NCBI RefSeq assembly: GCF_001885075.1
Contig: NZ_MODU01000004.1
Span: 1,798,001-1,862,000, forward strand
Source of the DNA: Alteromonas sp. V450
GTDB taxonomy: Bacteria; Pseudomonadota; Gammaproteobacteria; Enterobacterales; Alteromonadaceae
Length of the DNA stretch: 64,000 bases
Direction: 5' to 3'
Shown: positions 1 through 9,753 of the stretch, piece by piece
Numbering within the stretch: the first letter of the stretch is position 1
Layout of the letters: each line of letters opens with the position of its first letter
Notes under the pieces: generated by a model
The model's database searches: none
Seen by the model: only the letters and a program-made list of their open reading frames with translations
What the model was told of the DNA's origin: nothing
Program-made: the position numbers and the translations under genes

Positions 1-173
1 GCTACCATTTCAGCTTGCGTGCGACTTATCGCGTCTTTATTGGCAAAAGACCCTGTAAATTGAAGCGCAGCGACACCGAGTAAACCTACCGCAAGAATAA
101 AAAGCGTGATAAGCACTTCAATCAGTCCCACGCCATGCTGCTTTGATAAGCAGTTTTCCTTAACTCGCCTCAT
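1..173 (-). CDS. pilV: PilV-like type IV prepilin (partial, C-terminus off the window)
   Basis: Only the first 57 codons are visible; the gene runs off the left edge. A short basic leader is followed by a class III prepilin peptidase site: cleavage is expected after G14, giving a mature start VGLIEV with Glu at +5. A long hydrophobic helix follows (LITLFILAVGLLGVAALQ). This is the N-terminus of a minor pilin of the PilV type, inserted in the inner membrane and assembled into the type IV pilus. Pilus genes next to ispH are typical of marine and pseudomonad gammaproteobacteria. PilV rather than another minor pilin is inferred from the GLIEVLI...GLLG pattern. Confidence 0.75.
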   Translation of the reverse strand, partial: MRRVKENCLSKQHGVGLIEVLITLFILAVGLLGVAALQFTGSFANKDAISRTQAEMV

Positions 174-517
174 CTTAAATTTCTCTGCCTTTTTACTTTT
201 TGTAAATAACACGTGCTTTTACCGAGCTTCGCAACAACGCTTTAGAGTCCATCCTTTATATTAAAATATTCGCGGAGAATGGAGGGTATTCATTGTTATA
301 AAAACGTATAATTTTAAAAGGGTGTATAATTAGACAGTGTAGCGGCAGGGTGCGCACCTACGTTCCTTGCATGCGCCACAAAGTAAAGTTCAACACAACT
401 TCCTTTTATACGTATTATTATGTATCCGTAAGCCTTTGAATTTAAGTAGACAAAAGCATAAAAAAACACCGCATTATTATGCGGTGTCTTTAACATATCA
501 GCAAACTATTTTTAAAG
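174..517. other. Intergenic region between pilV and ispH
   Basis: 344 bases. It holds the ispH terminator on the right and an A/T-rich stretch that probably carries the pilV promoter on the minus strand. No convincing gene was seen. A 60-codon minus-strand frame at 314-496 has no Shine-Dalgarno sequence and overlaps the terminator. Confidence 0.5.
461..490 (-). terminator. Rho-independent terminator of ispH
   Basis: An 8-bp perfect stem (ACACCGCA at 466-473 with TGCGGTGT at 480-487) has a 6-nt loop and is followed on the minus strand by a run of six T. It lies 30 bases past the ispH stop and closes the ribF-ileS-lspA-fkpB-ispH block. Confidence 0.85.
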
Positions 518-1462
518 CTAGACCACTTGCTTAACTCTTAATTCTTTGGGTACAGCAAACTCCACATTCTCTTCGCGTCCAGCACGCTCAGAAGCTGAAA
601 CCGCGCCCCATGCTTTGAGCTTGTTTACCACACCTTGCACTAACACTTCCGGAGCAGATGCGCCTGCAGTAACGCCAATATGCTCTATACCTTCTAGCCA
701 TTCCTTTTGAATGCAATTAGCATCAGCTATCAAATACGCTTTTGCGCCAATTTTTTCAGCCAATTCGCGAAGACGATTCGAGTTTGAGCTATTCTGTGCA
801 CCAACAACCAGTAATACCTGACAATCTTGGGCTAGGTCGCGCACCGCGTCTTGACGGTTCTGCGTGGCATAGCAGATGTCGTCTTTTCTAGGCCCATTGA
901 TTTTGGGGAACTTAGCGCGAAGTGCATCAATGACATCGGCGGTATCATCAACAGACAGCGTAGTTTGGCTACAGTAATACAGGTTGGTCGGATCTTTAAC
1001 TTCAAGCGTTGCCACATCAGCTTCAGATTCAACTAAATAAATACCGCCATCTTCATTGCTGTACTGACCCATGGTGCCCTCTACTTCAGGGTGACCAGCA
1101 TGACCAATCAAGATACATTCAGTGCCCGTTTTACTAGCGCGGGTCACTTCCATATGCACTTTAGTGACTAAGGGGCACGTAGCGTCAAACACCTTAAGAC
1201 CACGACTTTCTGCTTCTTTTCTTACCGCTTGCGATACGCCATGGGCAGAAAAAATAACAATGCTGTCGTCTGGCACTTCGTGAAGTTCGTCGACAAACAA
1301 CGCACCACGTTCACGTAGCCCATCTACCACAAATTTATTGTGTACCACTTCGTGGCGTACATAAATGGGCGGCTCGAACATTTCAAGCGCGCGTTCAACG
1401 ATGGTGATAGCTCTATCAACGCCCGCACAGAAGCCACGAGGGTTAGCTAAATGAATTTGCAT
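518..1462 (-). CDS. ispH: 4-hydroxy-3-methylbut-2-enyl diphosphate reductase
   Basis: Last step of the MEP isoprenoid pathway: a cytosolic 4Fe-4S enzyme reduces HMBPP to IPP and DMAPP. At 314 aa it has the family length. The three cluster cysteines are in the expected places: C12 in GFCAGV, C96 in DATCPLV and C197 in [10 protein letters not shown]. Substrate-binding histidines are in RHEVVHN, SAHGVS and [10 protein letters not shown]. It starts 2 bases after fkpB stops, so the two are translationally linked. Its pathway partner ispG is also in this window, near 53 kb. Confidence 0.97.
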   Translation of the reverse strand: MQIHLANPRGFCAGVDRAITIVERALEMFEPPIYVRHEVVHNKFVVDGLRERGALFVDELHEVPDDSIVIFSAHGVSQAVRKEAESRGLKVFDATCPLVTKVHMEVTRASKTGTECILIGHAGHPEVEGTMGQYSNEDGGIYLVESEADVATLEVKDPTNLYYCSQTTLSVDDTADVIDALRAKFPKINGPRKDDICYATQNRQDAVRDLAQDCQVLLVVGAQNSSNSNRLRELAEKIGAKAYLIADANCIQKEWLEGIEHIGVTAGASAPEVLVQGVVNKLKAWGAVSASERAGREENVEFAVPKELRVKQVV

Positions 1463-1464
1463 AA

Positions 1465-1932
1465 CTAGTTTCCACCTTGTGCTGACACGCTAGGTTTGAC
1501 ATCAATAATTTCAACGTCAAAGATAACCGTTTGTCCTGCTAGCGGGTGATTGAAGTCTACCGTAACAGAGTCTCCAGCAGCACTTCGAATAATCCCCGGA
1601 ATCTCTGAACCGTCAGGCTGAGCAAACGCTAAAATCATGCCTTCCTCAACTTGCAAGTCTGCACCAAAGCGGCTTCTATCCATATAGTGAATATTATTCG
1701 GATCAGACTGACCGAATGCATCTTCAGGACCTAGTTTAAATGACTTTTTGTCACCTTTTTTAAGCCCAAGCAGACACGCTTCAAAGTTCGGCGTAAGGCT
1801 ACCATCACCCATCACCATTTTGGCAGGTTTGTTGTTTACACGAGTACTGTCAGCGGCAGAGCCATCTTCTAGCTTTAAATCAAAGTGAAGAATAACTTCG
1901 TTGTCAGCACCAATTATCAATGAGTCTGTCAT
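1465..1932 (-). CDS. fkpB: FKBP-type peptidyl-prolyl isomerase, SlpA/FkpB family
   Basis: 155 aa. A small FKBP-fold prolyl isomerase with the insert-in-flap chaperone domain typical of SlpA. Visible blocks are the first strand ([10 protein letters not shown]), the [22 protein letters not shown] helix region broken only by normal family variation, PEDAFGQ at the start of the flap, and a final strand [11 protein letters not shown]. Cytoplasmic, with no signal peptide. It lies between lspA and ispH, as in E. coli and Pseudomonas. Its exact client proteins are not known. Confidence 0.93.
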   Translation of the reverse strand: MTDSLIIGADNEVILHFDLKLEDGSAADSTRVNNKPAKMVMGDGSLTPNFEACLLGLKKGDKKSFKLGPEDAFGQSDPNNIHYMDRSRFGADLQVEEGMILAFAQPDGSEIPGIIRSAAGDSVTVDFNHPLAGQTVIFDVEIIDVKPSVSAQGGN

Positions 1933-1946
1933 AACCTTTCCGAATA

Positions 1947-2495
1947 CTACTTAATGGTTTCGCTACTGTCTGCGGCGCTTGTTTGCGCGTCTGCACCGTT
2001 GCCTTCGCTTTTTTTATCGCCATTTTTAAACATGTCGATAATCAGTAAAGCCGCGCCTATAAATATGGCGCTGTCGGCAATGTTAAACGCTGGCCAGTGG
2101 TAATTGTTTACGTAAAAATCTAAAAAGTCGATGACATAACCATGGACTAAACGGTCGTAAACATTGCCTAATGCACCGCCTAATATAAAAGCGAATGCTA
2201 CGGGCAGCATTTTTTGCGAACGGGGGGACTGCTTCAGCCACCACAATATAACTACACTTACTAAAACCGCTATAGCGGTGAAGAACCAGCGCTGCCAACC
2301 ACCCGCATCATCGAGAAAGCTGAACGCTGCACCGTAATTGTGTACGTAAGTAAAATTAAAAAACGGCAATACCTGTATCGACTGATACAAGGACATACTG
2401 TCGATAATTGTATACTTACTCCATTGATCGAGGATAAACGCAATTGCGCTTATCCACAAAAAACGCAAACCCGTCTCGCTAAAAAGCTTAAGCAT
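1947..2495 (-). CDS. lspA: Lipoprotein signal peptidase (signal peptidase II)
   Basis: Inner-membrane aspartyl protease that cleaves prolipoproteins before the lipidated Cys. Four hydrophobic helices are visible, with the catalytic motifs [15 protein letters not shown] and FNIADSAIF carrying the two Asp. I place the start at the ATG at 2495 (182 aa, MLKLFSETG...). The frame is open to 2522, but the longer starts lie inside ileS, and GGAGAAGAG precedes the 2495 ATG. The ATG overlaps the ileS end, so translation is probably coupled. Substrates encoded in this window include BamB and PilW. Confidence 0.94.
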   Translation of the reverse strand: MLKLFSETGLRFLWISAIAFILDQWSKYTIIDSMSLYQSIQVLPFFNFTYVHNYGAAFSFLDDAGGWQRWFFTAIAVLVSVVILWWLKQSPRSQKMLPVAFAFILGGALGNVYDRLVHGYVIDFLDFYVNNYHWPAFNIADSAIFIGAALLIIDMFKNGDKKSEGNGADAQTSAADSSETIK

Positions 2496-5307
2496 AGTGG
2501 CGCTCTTCTCCATCACCATCAATGTTAGTCACACAGCGGCCGCAAAGCTCTTCGTGACCATCATGTGAGCCTACATCTTCACGGTGATGCCAGCAGCGAA
2601 CACACTTTTCACCGCTTGCTTTATCAACGCTCAACCATAAACCTTCAACGTCTGTTGCTTTCGCATCAGACGGTGCACTGTCAACTTTCGTTAGCGTAAC
2701 GCCGGACGTAATAAGCACAAAACGTAGCTCGTCTTCAAGCTTTGCAAGTACGTTGTACAACGACTCAGTAGCATAAAGCGAAATGCTCGCTTCTAGTGAG
2801 CCACCGAGCTCGCCATCTTTACGCGCCTGTTCCATCGCCTGGTTTGCCGCGTCTTTTACGCTAAGCACTTGATGCCATAGGGCATCATTAAACGTATCGC
2901 TTTGCGTGAAATTATTAAACCCTTCATACCAGGTTTCAGTAAATACAAACTCGCTGCGCTCACCTGGTAGCGTTTCCCAGATTTCTTGAGCAGTAAAGGT
3001 GGTGATTGGCGCCATCCAGCGAACCAATGCTTCAATGATATGATACATGGCCGTTTGACATGAACGACGGGCTAGTCCATCTGCTTTGGCTGTGTACTGG
3101 CGATCTTTAATCACGTCTAAATAGAATGAGCCCAGCTCAATTGAGCAGAAGTGCGTAAGCTTCTGTGACACTACCAACAAGTCGTAGTTGTCATACGCTT
3201 CGATAAGCTCTTCTTGAAGTGCCTTAGCACGAGCAACAATCCAGCGATCGAGCGCGACCATGTCGTCTTCTGCAACCGCATCTTCCACGGCAAAACCGTT
3301 CAGGTTCGCAAGTAAGAAGCGTGCAGTGTTACGTACGCGGCGATAGCCATCGGCAGCACGCTTTAAAATTTCATCCGATACCGCAATTTCACCACGATAA
3401 TCAGTAGATGCTACCCATAGACGAAGGATATCTGCGCCTAATTTGTTAGTCACTTCCTGAGGCGCCACAACGTTACCTACCGACTTCGACATTTTTCTGC
3501 CGTGGGCATCTACCGTAAAGCCGTGTGTTAGCACTTCTTTGTAAGGCGCGTGGCCGTGCATGGCAGTTGATGACATAAGCGAAGACATAAACCAACCGCG
3601 GTGTTGGTCTGAACCTTCAAGATATAAATCGGCAGAGGCCGGAATGTCATCGCGACGGTCTACAACGAAGTAGTGCGTTACCCCTGAGTCAAACCAAACG
3701 TCTAGCGTATCGGTCACTTTTTCATAGTTGTCTAATTCGCTACCAAGCAGGGCTGCATCGTCGAGATCCCACCACGCTTGAATGCCTTTAGCTTCAACTT
3801 CTTGTGCCACCTTTTCCATTAACGCCGCAGACTCTGGGTGGATTTCACCGGTAAGTTTGTGCACATACAAAGGAATAGGCACGCCCCACGTACGTTGACG
3901 TGAGATACACCAGTCTGGACGACTTTCAACCATTTTTTCAATGCGGTTTTGGCCCCAATCTGGGATCCACTTGGTTTGCTTAATTTGTTCAAGTGATTCA
4001 GCGCGAAGGCCTTTTTTATCCATGCTTACAAACCACTGAGGCGTAGCGCGGAAAATAATTGGCGTTTTGTGGCGCCAGCAATGCGGGTAACTGTGCTCGT
4101 ATTTTACGTTTAGGACAAGGTTACCCTTCTCTTTAACCGTTTCTATAATTTCATCGTTGGCTTTAAATACAAACTGACCTGCAAACAGCGGTGTATTTTC
4201 AAGGTACACGCCATTGTTACCTACCGGATTGTATACTTCGATATCGTATTGCTTGCCCACGTTAAAGTCGTCAACACCATGAGCTGGGGCTGTGTGTACA
4301 CAACCTGTACCAGAATCAGTTGTAACGTGGTCGCCTAGAATTAACGGAACTTCAAGGTCTAAGAATGGGTGTTTAACGTTAAGCTTATCAAGCGCAGCAC
4401 CAGTACAGGTTGCCACTTCGCGGAAATCCTCAACGCCGTAGCGGCTCATGCAGCTTTCAAGCAGGTCCTGCGCTACCACTAGCCATTCATTTGAAGGCTG
4501 AACTTCAACAATTGCATAGGTAAGCTCTGGGTGTAAGCTGATTGCACGGTTGGCCGGCAGTGTCCACGGAGTGGTGGTCCAAATTACAACGCCCGCTTTG
4601 TGTGTGGTTAAGTCGCTTTCAGACACGCCAAACGCTTCTGCGATAGCAGCCACATCAGCCACTGGGAACTTAACGTCGATTGCAGGTGATACTTTGTCTT
4701 TGTATTCAACTTCTGCTTCAGCAAGTGCTGAACCACAATCTGTACACCAGTGAACAGGTTTGAAACCCTTTTCTAAGTGACCAGAGTCTACAATTTTACT
4801 TAATGCACGAATGATGTCGGCTTCAGATTTGAAGTCCATTGTTTTGTATGGGTTATCCCAGTCACCAAACACACCTAAGCGTTTAAAGTCAGCCATTTGG
4901 CCGTCAATTTGCTTTTGTGCATATTCGCGACACTTTTGACGAAATTCAGCCGCCGTAACTTTCTTACCTGGCTTACCAACTTTCTTTTCTACCATCAATT
5001 CTATCGGCAAACCGTGACAGTCCCATCCAGGAACGTACGGAGAATCGAAGTCAGAAAGATTTTTCGACTTTACAATAATGTCTTTAAGAATTTTGTTAAC
5101 CGCGTGACCAATGTGAATATCGCCATTTGCATAAGGAGGGCCATCGTGAAGAATAAACGGCTTTTTGCCTTTTTTCGCTTCACGAATTTTGCTGTATACC
5201 CCTTTTTCCTGCCAGTCTTTAAGCATTTTCGGCTCGCGCTGAGCAAGGTTACCGCGCATCGGGAACGCAGTTTCTGGAAGGTTCAGTGTGGCTTTGTAAT
5301 CACTCAT
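2488..5307 (-). CDS. ileS: Isoleucyl-tRNA synthetase
   Basis: 939 aa, matching the bacterial enzyme (about 938). Class I catalytic domain with the HIGH-type motif in [12 protein letters not shown] near residue 60-70 and KMSKS near residue 605. The CP1 editing domain lies between them ([18 protein letters not shown]). The C-terminal zinc site has CVRCWHH and CGRCVTNI near residues 905-930. It charges tRNA-Ile in the cytosol and edits valine. It overlaps lspA by 8 bases. A 268-base gap to ribF upstream suggests its own promoter. Confidence 0.98.
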   Translation of the reverse strand: MSDYKATLNLPETAFPMRGNLAQREPKMLKDWQEKGVYSKIREAKKGKKPFILHDGPPYANGDIHIGHAVNKILKDIIVKSKNLSDFDSPYVPGWDCHGLPIELMVEKKVGKPGKKVTAAEFRQKCREYAQKQIDGQMADFKRLGVFGDWDNPYKTMDFKSEADIIRALSKIVDSGHLEKGFKPVHWCTDCGSALAEAEVEYKDKVSPAIDVKFPVADVAAIAEAFGVSESDLTTHKAGVVIWTTTPWTLPANRAISLHPELTYAIVEVQPSNEWLVVAQDLLESCMSRYGVEDFREVATCTGAALDKLNVKHPFLDLEVPLILGDHVTTDSGTGCVHTAPAHGVDDFNVGKQYDIEVYNPVGNNGVYLENTPLFAGQFVFKANDEIIETVKEKGNLVLNVKYEHSYPHCWRHKTPIIFRATPQWFVSMDKKGLRAESLEQIKQTKWIPDWGQNRIEKMVESRPDWCISRQRTWGVPIPLYVHKLTGEIHPESAALMEKVAQEVEAKGIQAWWDLDDAALLGSELDNYEKVTDTLDVWFDSGVTHYFVVDRRDDIPASADLYLEGSDQHRGWFMSSLMSSTAMHGHAPYKEVLTHGFTVDAHGRKMSKSVGNVVAPQEVTNKLGADILRLWVASTDYRGEIAVSDEILKRAADGYRRVRNTARFLLANLNGFAVEDAVAEDDMVALDRWIVARAKALQEELIEAYDNYDLLVVSQKLTHFCSIELGSFYLDVIKDRQYTAKADGLARRSCQTAMYHIIEALVRWMAPITTFTAQEIWETLPGERSEFVFTETWYEGFNNFTQSDTFNDALWHQVLSVKDAANQAMEQARKDGELGGSLEASISLYATESLYNVLAKLEDELRFVLITSGVTLTKVDSAPSDAKATDVEGLWLSVDKASGEKCVRCWHHREDVGSHDGHEELCGRCVTNIDGDGEERHYA

Positions 5308-5575
5308 AAAATTGTATTATCCGGTTACCTTAATTTTCACCCAATGCACTAACACATTGTGAAGGCGATATTCATTTTGCGATGTTCAATTAAAACGCTG
5401 AATGTAAAAGGTTCAACGTAAAACTGTGTGTCGTTCTTACTAGCGCAAGGCTGACGTTATATGTTCTAGCACAGTAACTTACTTACGCGTTTCGCGAACA
5501 AGGATCCACGTTTTAAAAATCAAGCTCAATAAAACTAATACGCGTAGACACTTTTCGTGACTTTATCACGTTTAA

Positions 5576-6496
5576 CTATGCTAATAACAGACGCGCTTGT
5601 GCTGCATCTGCTTGAATTTGATCTTTCAACGCCTCAAAAGATTCAAATTTAATTTCATCTCTTATTTTTGCCATCGGAAACACCGTAATAGGCTTGCCAT
5701 ATAGGTCAGATGACAAATCAAAAATATGGACTTCCAGCTGGTTTCTTACCCCGTTAACAGTAGGGCGGGTGCCAATGTTCGCAACGCCATTGTAGTGTTT
5801 CCCATCAACGTCAACACGAACAGCGAACACGCCATGAATGGGCGTTTTTTGGCGTTTTAGCATGACATTCGCGGTGGGAAAACCAATGGTGCGACCTTTT
5901 TTCTCGCCGTGAACCACCCTACCGTGAATAGCAAACGGGCGCCCTAGCATTTCGGTAGACAAACCGAAGTCGCTGTCAGCCAACGCTTCTCGTACCGCCG
6001 TAGAGCTTATTCGATGGGCATGCATGGTAAAACTGTGGGTGCTTACTACATCGAAACCGTATTGGCGACCTGCCGCCTCGAGCATTTCGAAATCCCCTTT
6101 GCGGCCATTGCCAAAACGGAAATCATCGCCAACAACAAGAAATTTAACGCCTAGTTTGTCCACTAGTAAATCATGGACGAAGGTATCGGCACTTTGCTTA
6201 GCAAATTCTGCGTTAAATCGCACAGCAAGCAGTCTGTCGACACCTTGTTGGCGCAGCAGTTCGTACTTTTCGCGAAGAGGGCTTATACGCGCTGGCGCTT
6301 TATCAGGCATAAAGACTTCTTCAGGCTGCGGCTCGAACACCATAACGGTGGCAGGAAGTGATAGCGATTTCGCTTTTTCAAGCACGTTAGCCAACACAGC
6401 TTGATGACCACGGTGTACGCCGTCGAACTTGCCAATAGTGAGCACACACCCTTTATGGTGCGGTTTTACATTGTTTAGCCCGCGGATAAATTCCAC
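5576..6496 (-). CDS. ribF: Bifunctional riboflavin kinase / FAD synthetase
   Basis: 306 aa with two domains. The N-terminal FMN adenylyltransferase (about 1-180) has the nucleotide-binding motif GKFDGVHRGHQ and GDDFRFGNGRKGDF. The C-terminal riboflavin kinase (about 185-305) has GEKKGRTIGFPTANV and GVANIGTRPTVNG. It converts riboflavin to FMN and then FAD in the cytosol. It sits between murJ and ileS on the same strand, as in many gammaproteobacteria. Confidence 0.97.
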   Translation of the reverse strand: MEFIRGLNNVKPHHKGCVLTIGKFDGVHRGHQAVLANVLEKAKSLSLPATVMVFEPQPEEVFMPDKAPARISPLREKYELLRQQGVDRLLAVRFNAEFAKQSADTFVHDLLVDKLGVKFLVVGDDFRFGNGRKGDFEMLEAAGRQYGFDVVSTHSFTMHAHRISSTAVREALADSDFGLSTEMLGRPFAIHGRVVHGEKKGRTIGFPTANVMLKRQKTPIHGVFAVRVDVDGKHYNGVANIGTRPTVNGVRNQLEVHIFDLSSDLYGKPITVFPMAKIRDEIKFESFEALKDQIQADAAQARLLLA

Positions 6497-6616
6497 TGTT
6501 AGCCACTACCTTTTAACTGCTAGAAAATCAAAGCTCGCGATTATAGCCGACCGCGAGCACAATACCAAGCGCGGGACATTCTGAGTCACCGCCCTTTTTC
6601 ACATAACTATTGAATT

Positions 6617-8176
6617 CTAATCGCCGCCGCTTCTGAAGTGCCTAGGCCGCATACCCAGCATCACCATGGTGGTCATAAACAGTACAACCGATAGAGAAAT
6701 GGTTATTCCCACTTCTAACATTTGAGCGGAAAGAGACAAATCAAAGAAAGCTAAACCTTGGTCGCGATAGTAAATAAGCCCGCCCATGGCAGCACTTGCA
6801 ATAATCACACGTGTTATAAACAAAACCGATGTGCGGCTTAACGCAAACACGCCTTGGCGATGCAACGTAATGTAAAGCAAAGCCGCGTTAAGCGTAGCTG
6901 ACATACTAGTAGCAACAGCTAGCCCTATATAACCAAACGGAACCGCTAAAATAAGGTTGAATACCATGTTAGCGACCATACACCAAATACCGAATTTCAC
7001 TGGTGTTTTAGTGTCTTGACGGGAATAAAACCCTGGCGCGAGAATTTTTACCAGCATAAAGCTGAGTAAGCCAAACGAGTATGCAGTAAGGGAGTAAGAC
7101 GCCATAATGGCGGTTTCTGCGGTAAACGCGCCGCGCTGAAAAATAACCGTTAAAATGGGTCTTGCCATTACGCCAAGCCCTACGGCCGCGGGAATGCCTA
7201 ATAAACATACCATGCGAAACGCCCAATCGATATTCGCAGCAAACGCTTTAGGGTTGTTACTCACGTGATTTCGGGAAAGCGTAGGTAAAATGACAGTAGC
7301 GATGGCAATACCAAACAATCCTAAAGGGAACTCAAGCAGCCTGTCAGAATAGTACAACCAGCTTATTGAACCGGTAACTAAAAAGCTGGCGATGAAGGTA
7401 TCAAACAACAAATTGATTTGCCCTACTGATACACCGAACAAGGCTGGGATCATTAAGGTACGCACTTTAACTACGTTTTCGTCATGCCAGCCCCACTTTG
7501 GCTTTACCAAAAGCCCAGCCCTGAACAAAAACGGTAGTTGAAACAAGAACTGTACAATACCGCCGATAAACACCCCCCACGCTAGCGCGTATGCGGGTTG
7601 CTCTAGCGTAGGAGCTAAGTATATTGCGCATGCAATAATGCATACATTAAGTAAAACCGGAGTGAAAGCGGCAACCGCAAACTTATTGAGCGTATTGAGT
7701 ATCGCCCCTGCCAACCCAGTCAAAGAGATAAACGCTAAATAAGGAAAGGTAATTTTCAACATGGTCGACGCGAGCACAAACTTATCTCCCGCCTCATCTC
7801 CTTCGAGCCACGCCACAAACCACCCTGTGCCGAATAAAGCGGCCAAAACAGGAGATGCAATAACCCCTATAATCGATACCACAAAAACAATAGCGCCTAA
7901 CGTACCGCTGACTTTTGCTACAAACTCTCTAAGTTCCTTTCTATCGTCGTTCTCGTGGACTTCGGTTAATACCGGAATAAACGCTTGCGCAAATGCACCT
8001 TCAGCGAATAGACGACGAAGGAAATTAGGAATTTTGTTAGCAAAGAAAAATACGTCAGCAGCTGCCCCATCGCCCATGAGCTTGGCAACAACAACATCAC
8101 GTACCAGGCCCAATACTCGCGAGACCAAGGTCATAATACTGACGATAAGACCAGATTTTATTAACTTCCGTGACAC
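6617..8176 (-). CDS. murJ: Lipid II flippase, MVF/MOP family
   Basis: 519 aa integral membrane protein with about 14 hydrophobic helices. It moves lipid II across the inner membrane for peptidoglycan synthesis. Signature segments include the N-terminal SGLIVSIMTLVSRVLGLVRD and RRLFAEGAFAQAFIPVL. The start codon is GTG with GGAAG upstream. It is divergent from rpsT with 454 bases between them, an old conserved neighbourhood (murJ/rpsT/ribF/ileS). Confidence 0.96.
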   Translation of the reverse strand: MSRKLIKSGLIVSIMTLVSRVLGLVRDVVVAKLMGDGAAADVFFFANKIPNFLRRLFAEGAFAQAFIPVLTEVHENDDRKELREFVAKVSGTLGAIVFVVSIIGVIASPVLAALFGTGWFVAWLEGDEAGDKFVLASTMLKITFPYLAFISLTGLAGAILNTLNKFAVAAFTPVLLNVCIIACAIYLAPTLEQPAYALAWGVFIGGIVQFLFQLPFLFRAGLLVKPKWGWHDENVVKVRTLMIPALFGVSVGQINLLFDTFIASFLVTGSISWLYYSDRLLEFPLGLFGIAIATVILPTLSRNHVSNNPKAFAANIDWAFRMVCLLGIPAAVGLGVMARPILTVIFQRGAFTAETAIMASYSLTAYSFGLLSFMLVKILAPGFYSRQDTKTPVKFGIWCMVANMVFNLILAVPFGYIGLAVATSMSATLNAALLYITLHRQGVFALSRTSVLFITRVIIASAAMGGLIYYRDQGLAFFDLSLSAQMLEVGITISLSVVLFMTTMVMLGMRPRHFRSGGD

Positions 8177-8534
8177 GTCACACTTCCAATAAGAGGTAAA
8201 GAATAGGCAGATTAGCAGCAGCCAATTTAAGGATAATCAAAAACGTCTGCTAAACGTAAAGCGGCAACAACAATAGGTTGCGAGCGAGCCATAATAACGA
8301 AAGCCTATGGCAGGCGAAACGATTTATTCAAAATAGTTGTGCATCTTTAACAACTTTCTTGCTATAATCCGCGCCCGATATGGGGTGCTTTCGTTTATGC
8401 ATGTCTATCGCTTAAATGTTCTGAAAGAGTATCATAGTGACTCTCTTTCAAAAAAATGTCGCAGAGAAATGTCGCAAAGAATGTGCAACGTGTTGAGCAT
8501 ACTTTGTGTTCAATAGCTTGCGCGTTTTAATGCG

Positions 8535-8559
8535 AAACGATTTAAGTTTTAAATCGTTT
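8535..8559. promoter_or_regulatory. Perfect 11-bp inverted repeat overlapping the rpsT -35 box
   Basis: AAACGATTTAA at 8535-8545 and TTAAATCGTTT at 8549-8559 form a perfect palindrome with a 3-base centre. Its right arm shares two bases with the TTGACA -35 hexamer. It could be an operator for an unknown regulator or an RNA hairpin in a transcript from an upstream promoter. No regulator is assigned. Confidence 0.6.
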
Positions 8560-8586
8560 GACATTTGGGCGTTTGGTAGGCACAAT
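8558..8586 (+). promoter_or_regulatory. Sigma-70 promoter of rpsT
   Basis: A perfect -35 TTGACA (8558-8563), a 17-base spacer and a -10 CACAAT (8581-8586) lie about 45 bases before the rpsT start. The -10 is 4 of 6 to consensus, the spacing is ideal, and the bases downstream are C-rich. Confidence 0.65.
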
Positions 8587-8630
8587 CCGCACCCTCGTTT
8601 TTGACATGAATTTATTTTGGGAGTTACACC

Positions 8631-8894
8631 TTGGCTAACATTAAGTCTGCTAAGAAGCGTGCAATCCAAGCCGAAAAGCGTCGTCAGCACAACGCTAGCC
8701 GTCGTTCAATGACTCGTACAAGCATCAAGAAAGTTATCGCTGCAATTGCAAGCGGTGACAAAGAAGCGGCACAAGCTGCACTTACTGCTGCTACTCCAGT
8801 ACTTGACAGAATGGCTACTAAAGGCTTGATTCACAAGAACAAAGCTGCTCGTCATAAGAGCCGTCTAGCTGCACAAATCAAAGCACTAGGTTAA
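8631..8894 (+). CDS. rpsT: 30S ribosomal protein S20
   Basis: 87 aa, very basic ([17 protein letters not shown] at the N-terminus, [16 protein letters not shown] at the C-terminus), which is the S20 family from end to end. It binds 16S rRNA early in 30S assembly. The start codon is TTG with GGGAG upstream. E. coli rpsT also uses UUG, where the weak start takes part in autoregulation by S20. Single-gene transcript with its own promoter and terminator. Confidence 0.98.
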   Translation: MANIKSAKKRAIQAEKRRQHNASRRSMTRTSIKKVIAAIASGDKEAAQAALTAATPVLDRMATKGLIHKNKAARHKSRLAAQIKALG

Positions 8895-8913
8895 TCTTTA
8901 CGATTAGTAGTTA

Positions 8914-8941
8914 AAAAAGCGCCCTTCGGCGCTTTTTTTGT
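8914..8941 (+). terminator. Rho-independent terminator of rpsT
   Basis: AAAAAGCGCC / GGCGCTTTTT stem with a CTTC loop, followed by seven T, 20 bases after the stop codon. A textbook intrinsic terminator. Confidence 0.93.
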
Positions 8942-8953
8942 ATCTGCTTTCTT

Positions 8954-8993
8954 ATACCAGTGGGCAAAGTCAATTACCTACACGGACTGGTAT
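8954..8993. repeat. Intergenic hairpin element, ATACCAGT ... ACTGGTAT
   Basis: Eight-base perfect inverted ends (8954-8961 and 8986-8993) flank 24 bases between rpsT and the SDR gene. The same ATACCAGT core occurs in two other intergenic regions of this window (24961 and 46921), and ATACCAGTCCG at 46921 matches the complement of the right arm here. Probably one member of a small dispersed repeat family. Confidence 0.45.
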
Positions 8994-9000
8994 TCCTCAC

Positions 9001-9753
9001 TCAGCTCATTTTTCTTATTGAGCTTGCCGGTGCAATACGCATGATCCAGTGAAGGATGGCCCAAGGCCAGCTTGGCACAAAGGCATTCGCCTTCTCTTTA
9101 TTAATTGCGTTCACCATCGCGCGACAGCCCACATCGGTATCAACGATAAACGGTACTTTTTCCACTTTTTCGTTTATTTCGCTGCGAATAAAACCGGGGT
9201 GAATACAGGTGACGTTAATCGGCGTATTCATTACATCCATTCGAATGCCTTCGGTCATTGATGTAAGCCCTGCTTTTGTTGCCGCGTATACCGTCATGGC
9301 GCGCCTAAACCCGCGCACCGCGCTTATAGATGAAATCGTCACAAGATGACCACTATTTTGCGCCCTAAAGATAGCCATTGCCGCCTCGCATTGTGCTAGC
9401 GCCGACACAAAGTTTGTCACCGCCGTTTGCTTGTTAGCGTGGAAATACCCAGTTCCAATAGACGCGCCCTTGCCCATGCCTGCGTTTACAATGACTCTAT
9501 CAAGGGTCCCCATGTCAGCTTTGAATGCGTCGAATACTTCAAAAACCGCATCGTGATCATTGACATCCAGCGAGCGAATATACACATCAATGTTTGGGTT
9601 AATTGAAAATAGTTCGTCTTTCAATTTTTCTAAATTCTCAAAGCGTCTTGCGCATAGGGCTAGGTTACAACCCTGTTTGGCAAACTCAATCGCCATTCCC
9701 TTGCCTAGGCCTGAACTCGCGCCTGTGATCAGAATATTGCGTCTTGTTGTCAT
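9001..9753 (-). CDS. SDR-family NAD(P)-dependent oxidoreductase
   Basis: 250 aa classical short-chain dehydrogenase. Rossmann cofactor motif ITGASSGLGKGMAIEFAKQG at the N-terminus, NAG motif in VIVNAGMGKG near residue 90, catalytic Ser in TISSISAVRG, and the YxxxK pair in YAATKAG near residue 155. The substrate is not readable from sequence. Its ATG shares one base with the stop of the upstream kinase gene (TAATG), so the two are translationally coupled. Last gene of the accessory cluster. Confidence 0.93.
   Translation of the reverse strand: MTTRRNILITGASSGLGKGMAIEFAKQGCNLALCARRFENLEKLKDELFSINPNIDVYIRSLDVNDHDAVFEVFDAFKADMGTLDRVIVNAGMGKGASIGTGYFHANKQTAVTNFVSALAQCEAAMAIFRAQNSGHLVTISSISAVRGFRRAMTVYAATKAGLTSMTEGIRMDVMNTPINVTCIHPGFIRSEINEKVEKVPFIVDTDVGCRAMVNAINKEKANAFVPSWPWAILHWIMRIAPASSIRKMS

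Larger units (their letters stand above)
8177..8630. other. Divergent intergenic region murJ / rpsT
   Basis: 454 bases. The right part is the rpsT leader and promoter zone. A TATAAT box at 8363-8368 could be an upstream rpsT promoter, but the best -35 (TTGTGC at 8337) is 20 bases away, which is too long to trust. The stronger promoter at 8558-8586 and its palindrome are listed separately. No small gene is supported. Confidence 0.5.

Noticed and set aside
314-496. 60-codon minus-strand ORF next to ispH
   Set aside because: Overlaps the ispH terminator hairpin and has no ribosome site.
4897-5352. 151-codon plus-strand frame inside ileS
   Set aside because: Antisense shadow of a certain gene, with no motif or ribosome site.
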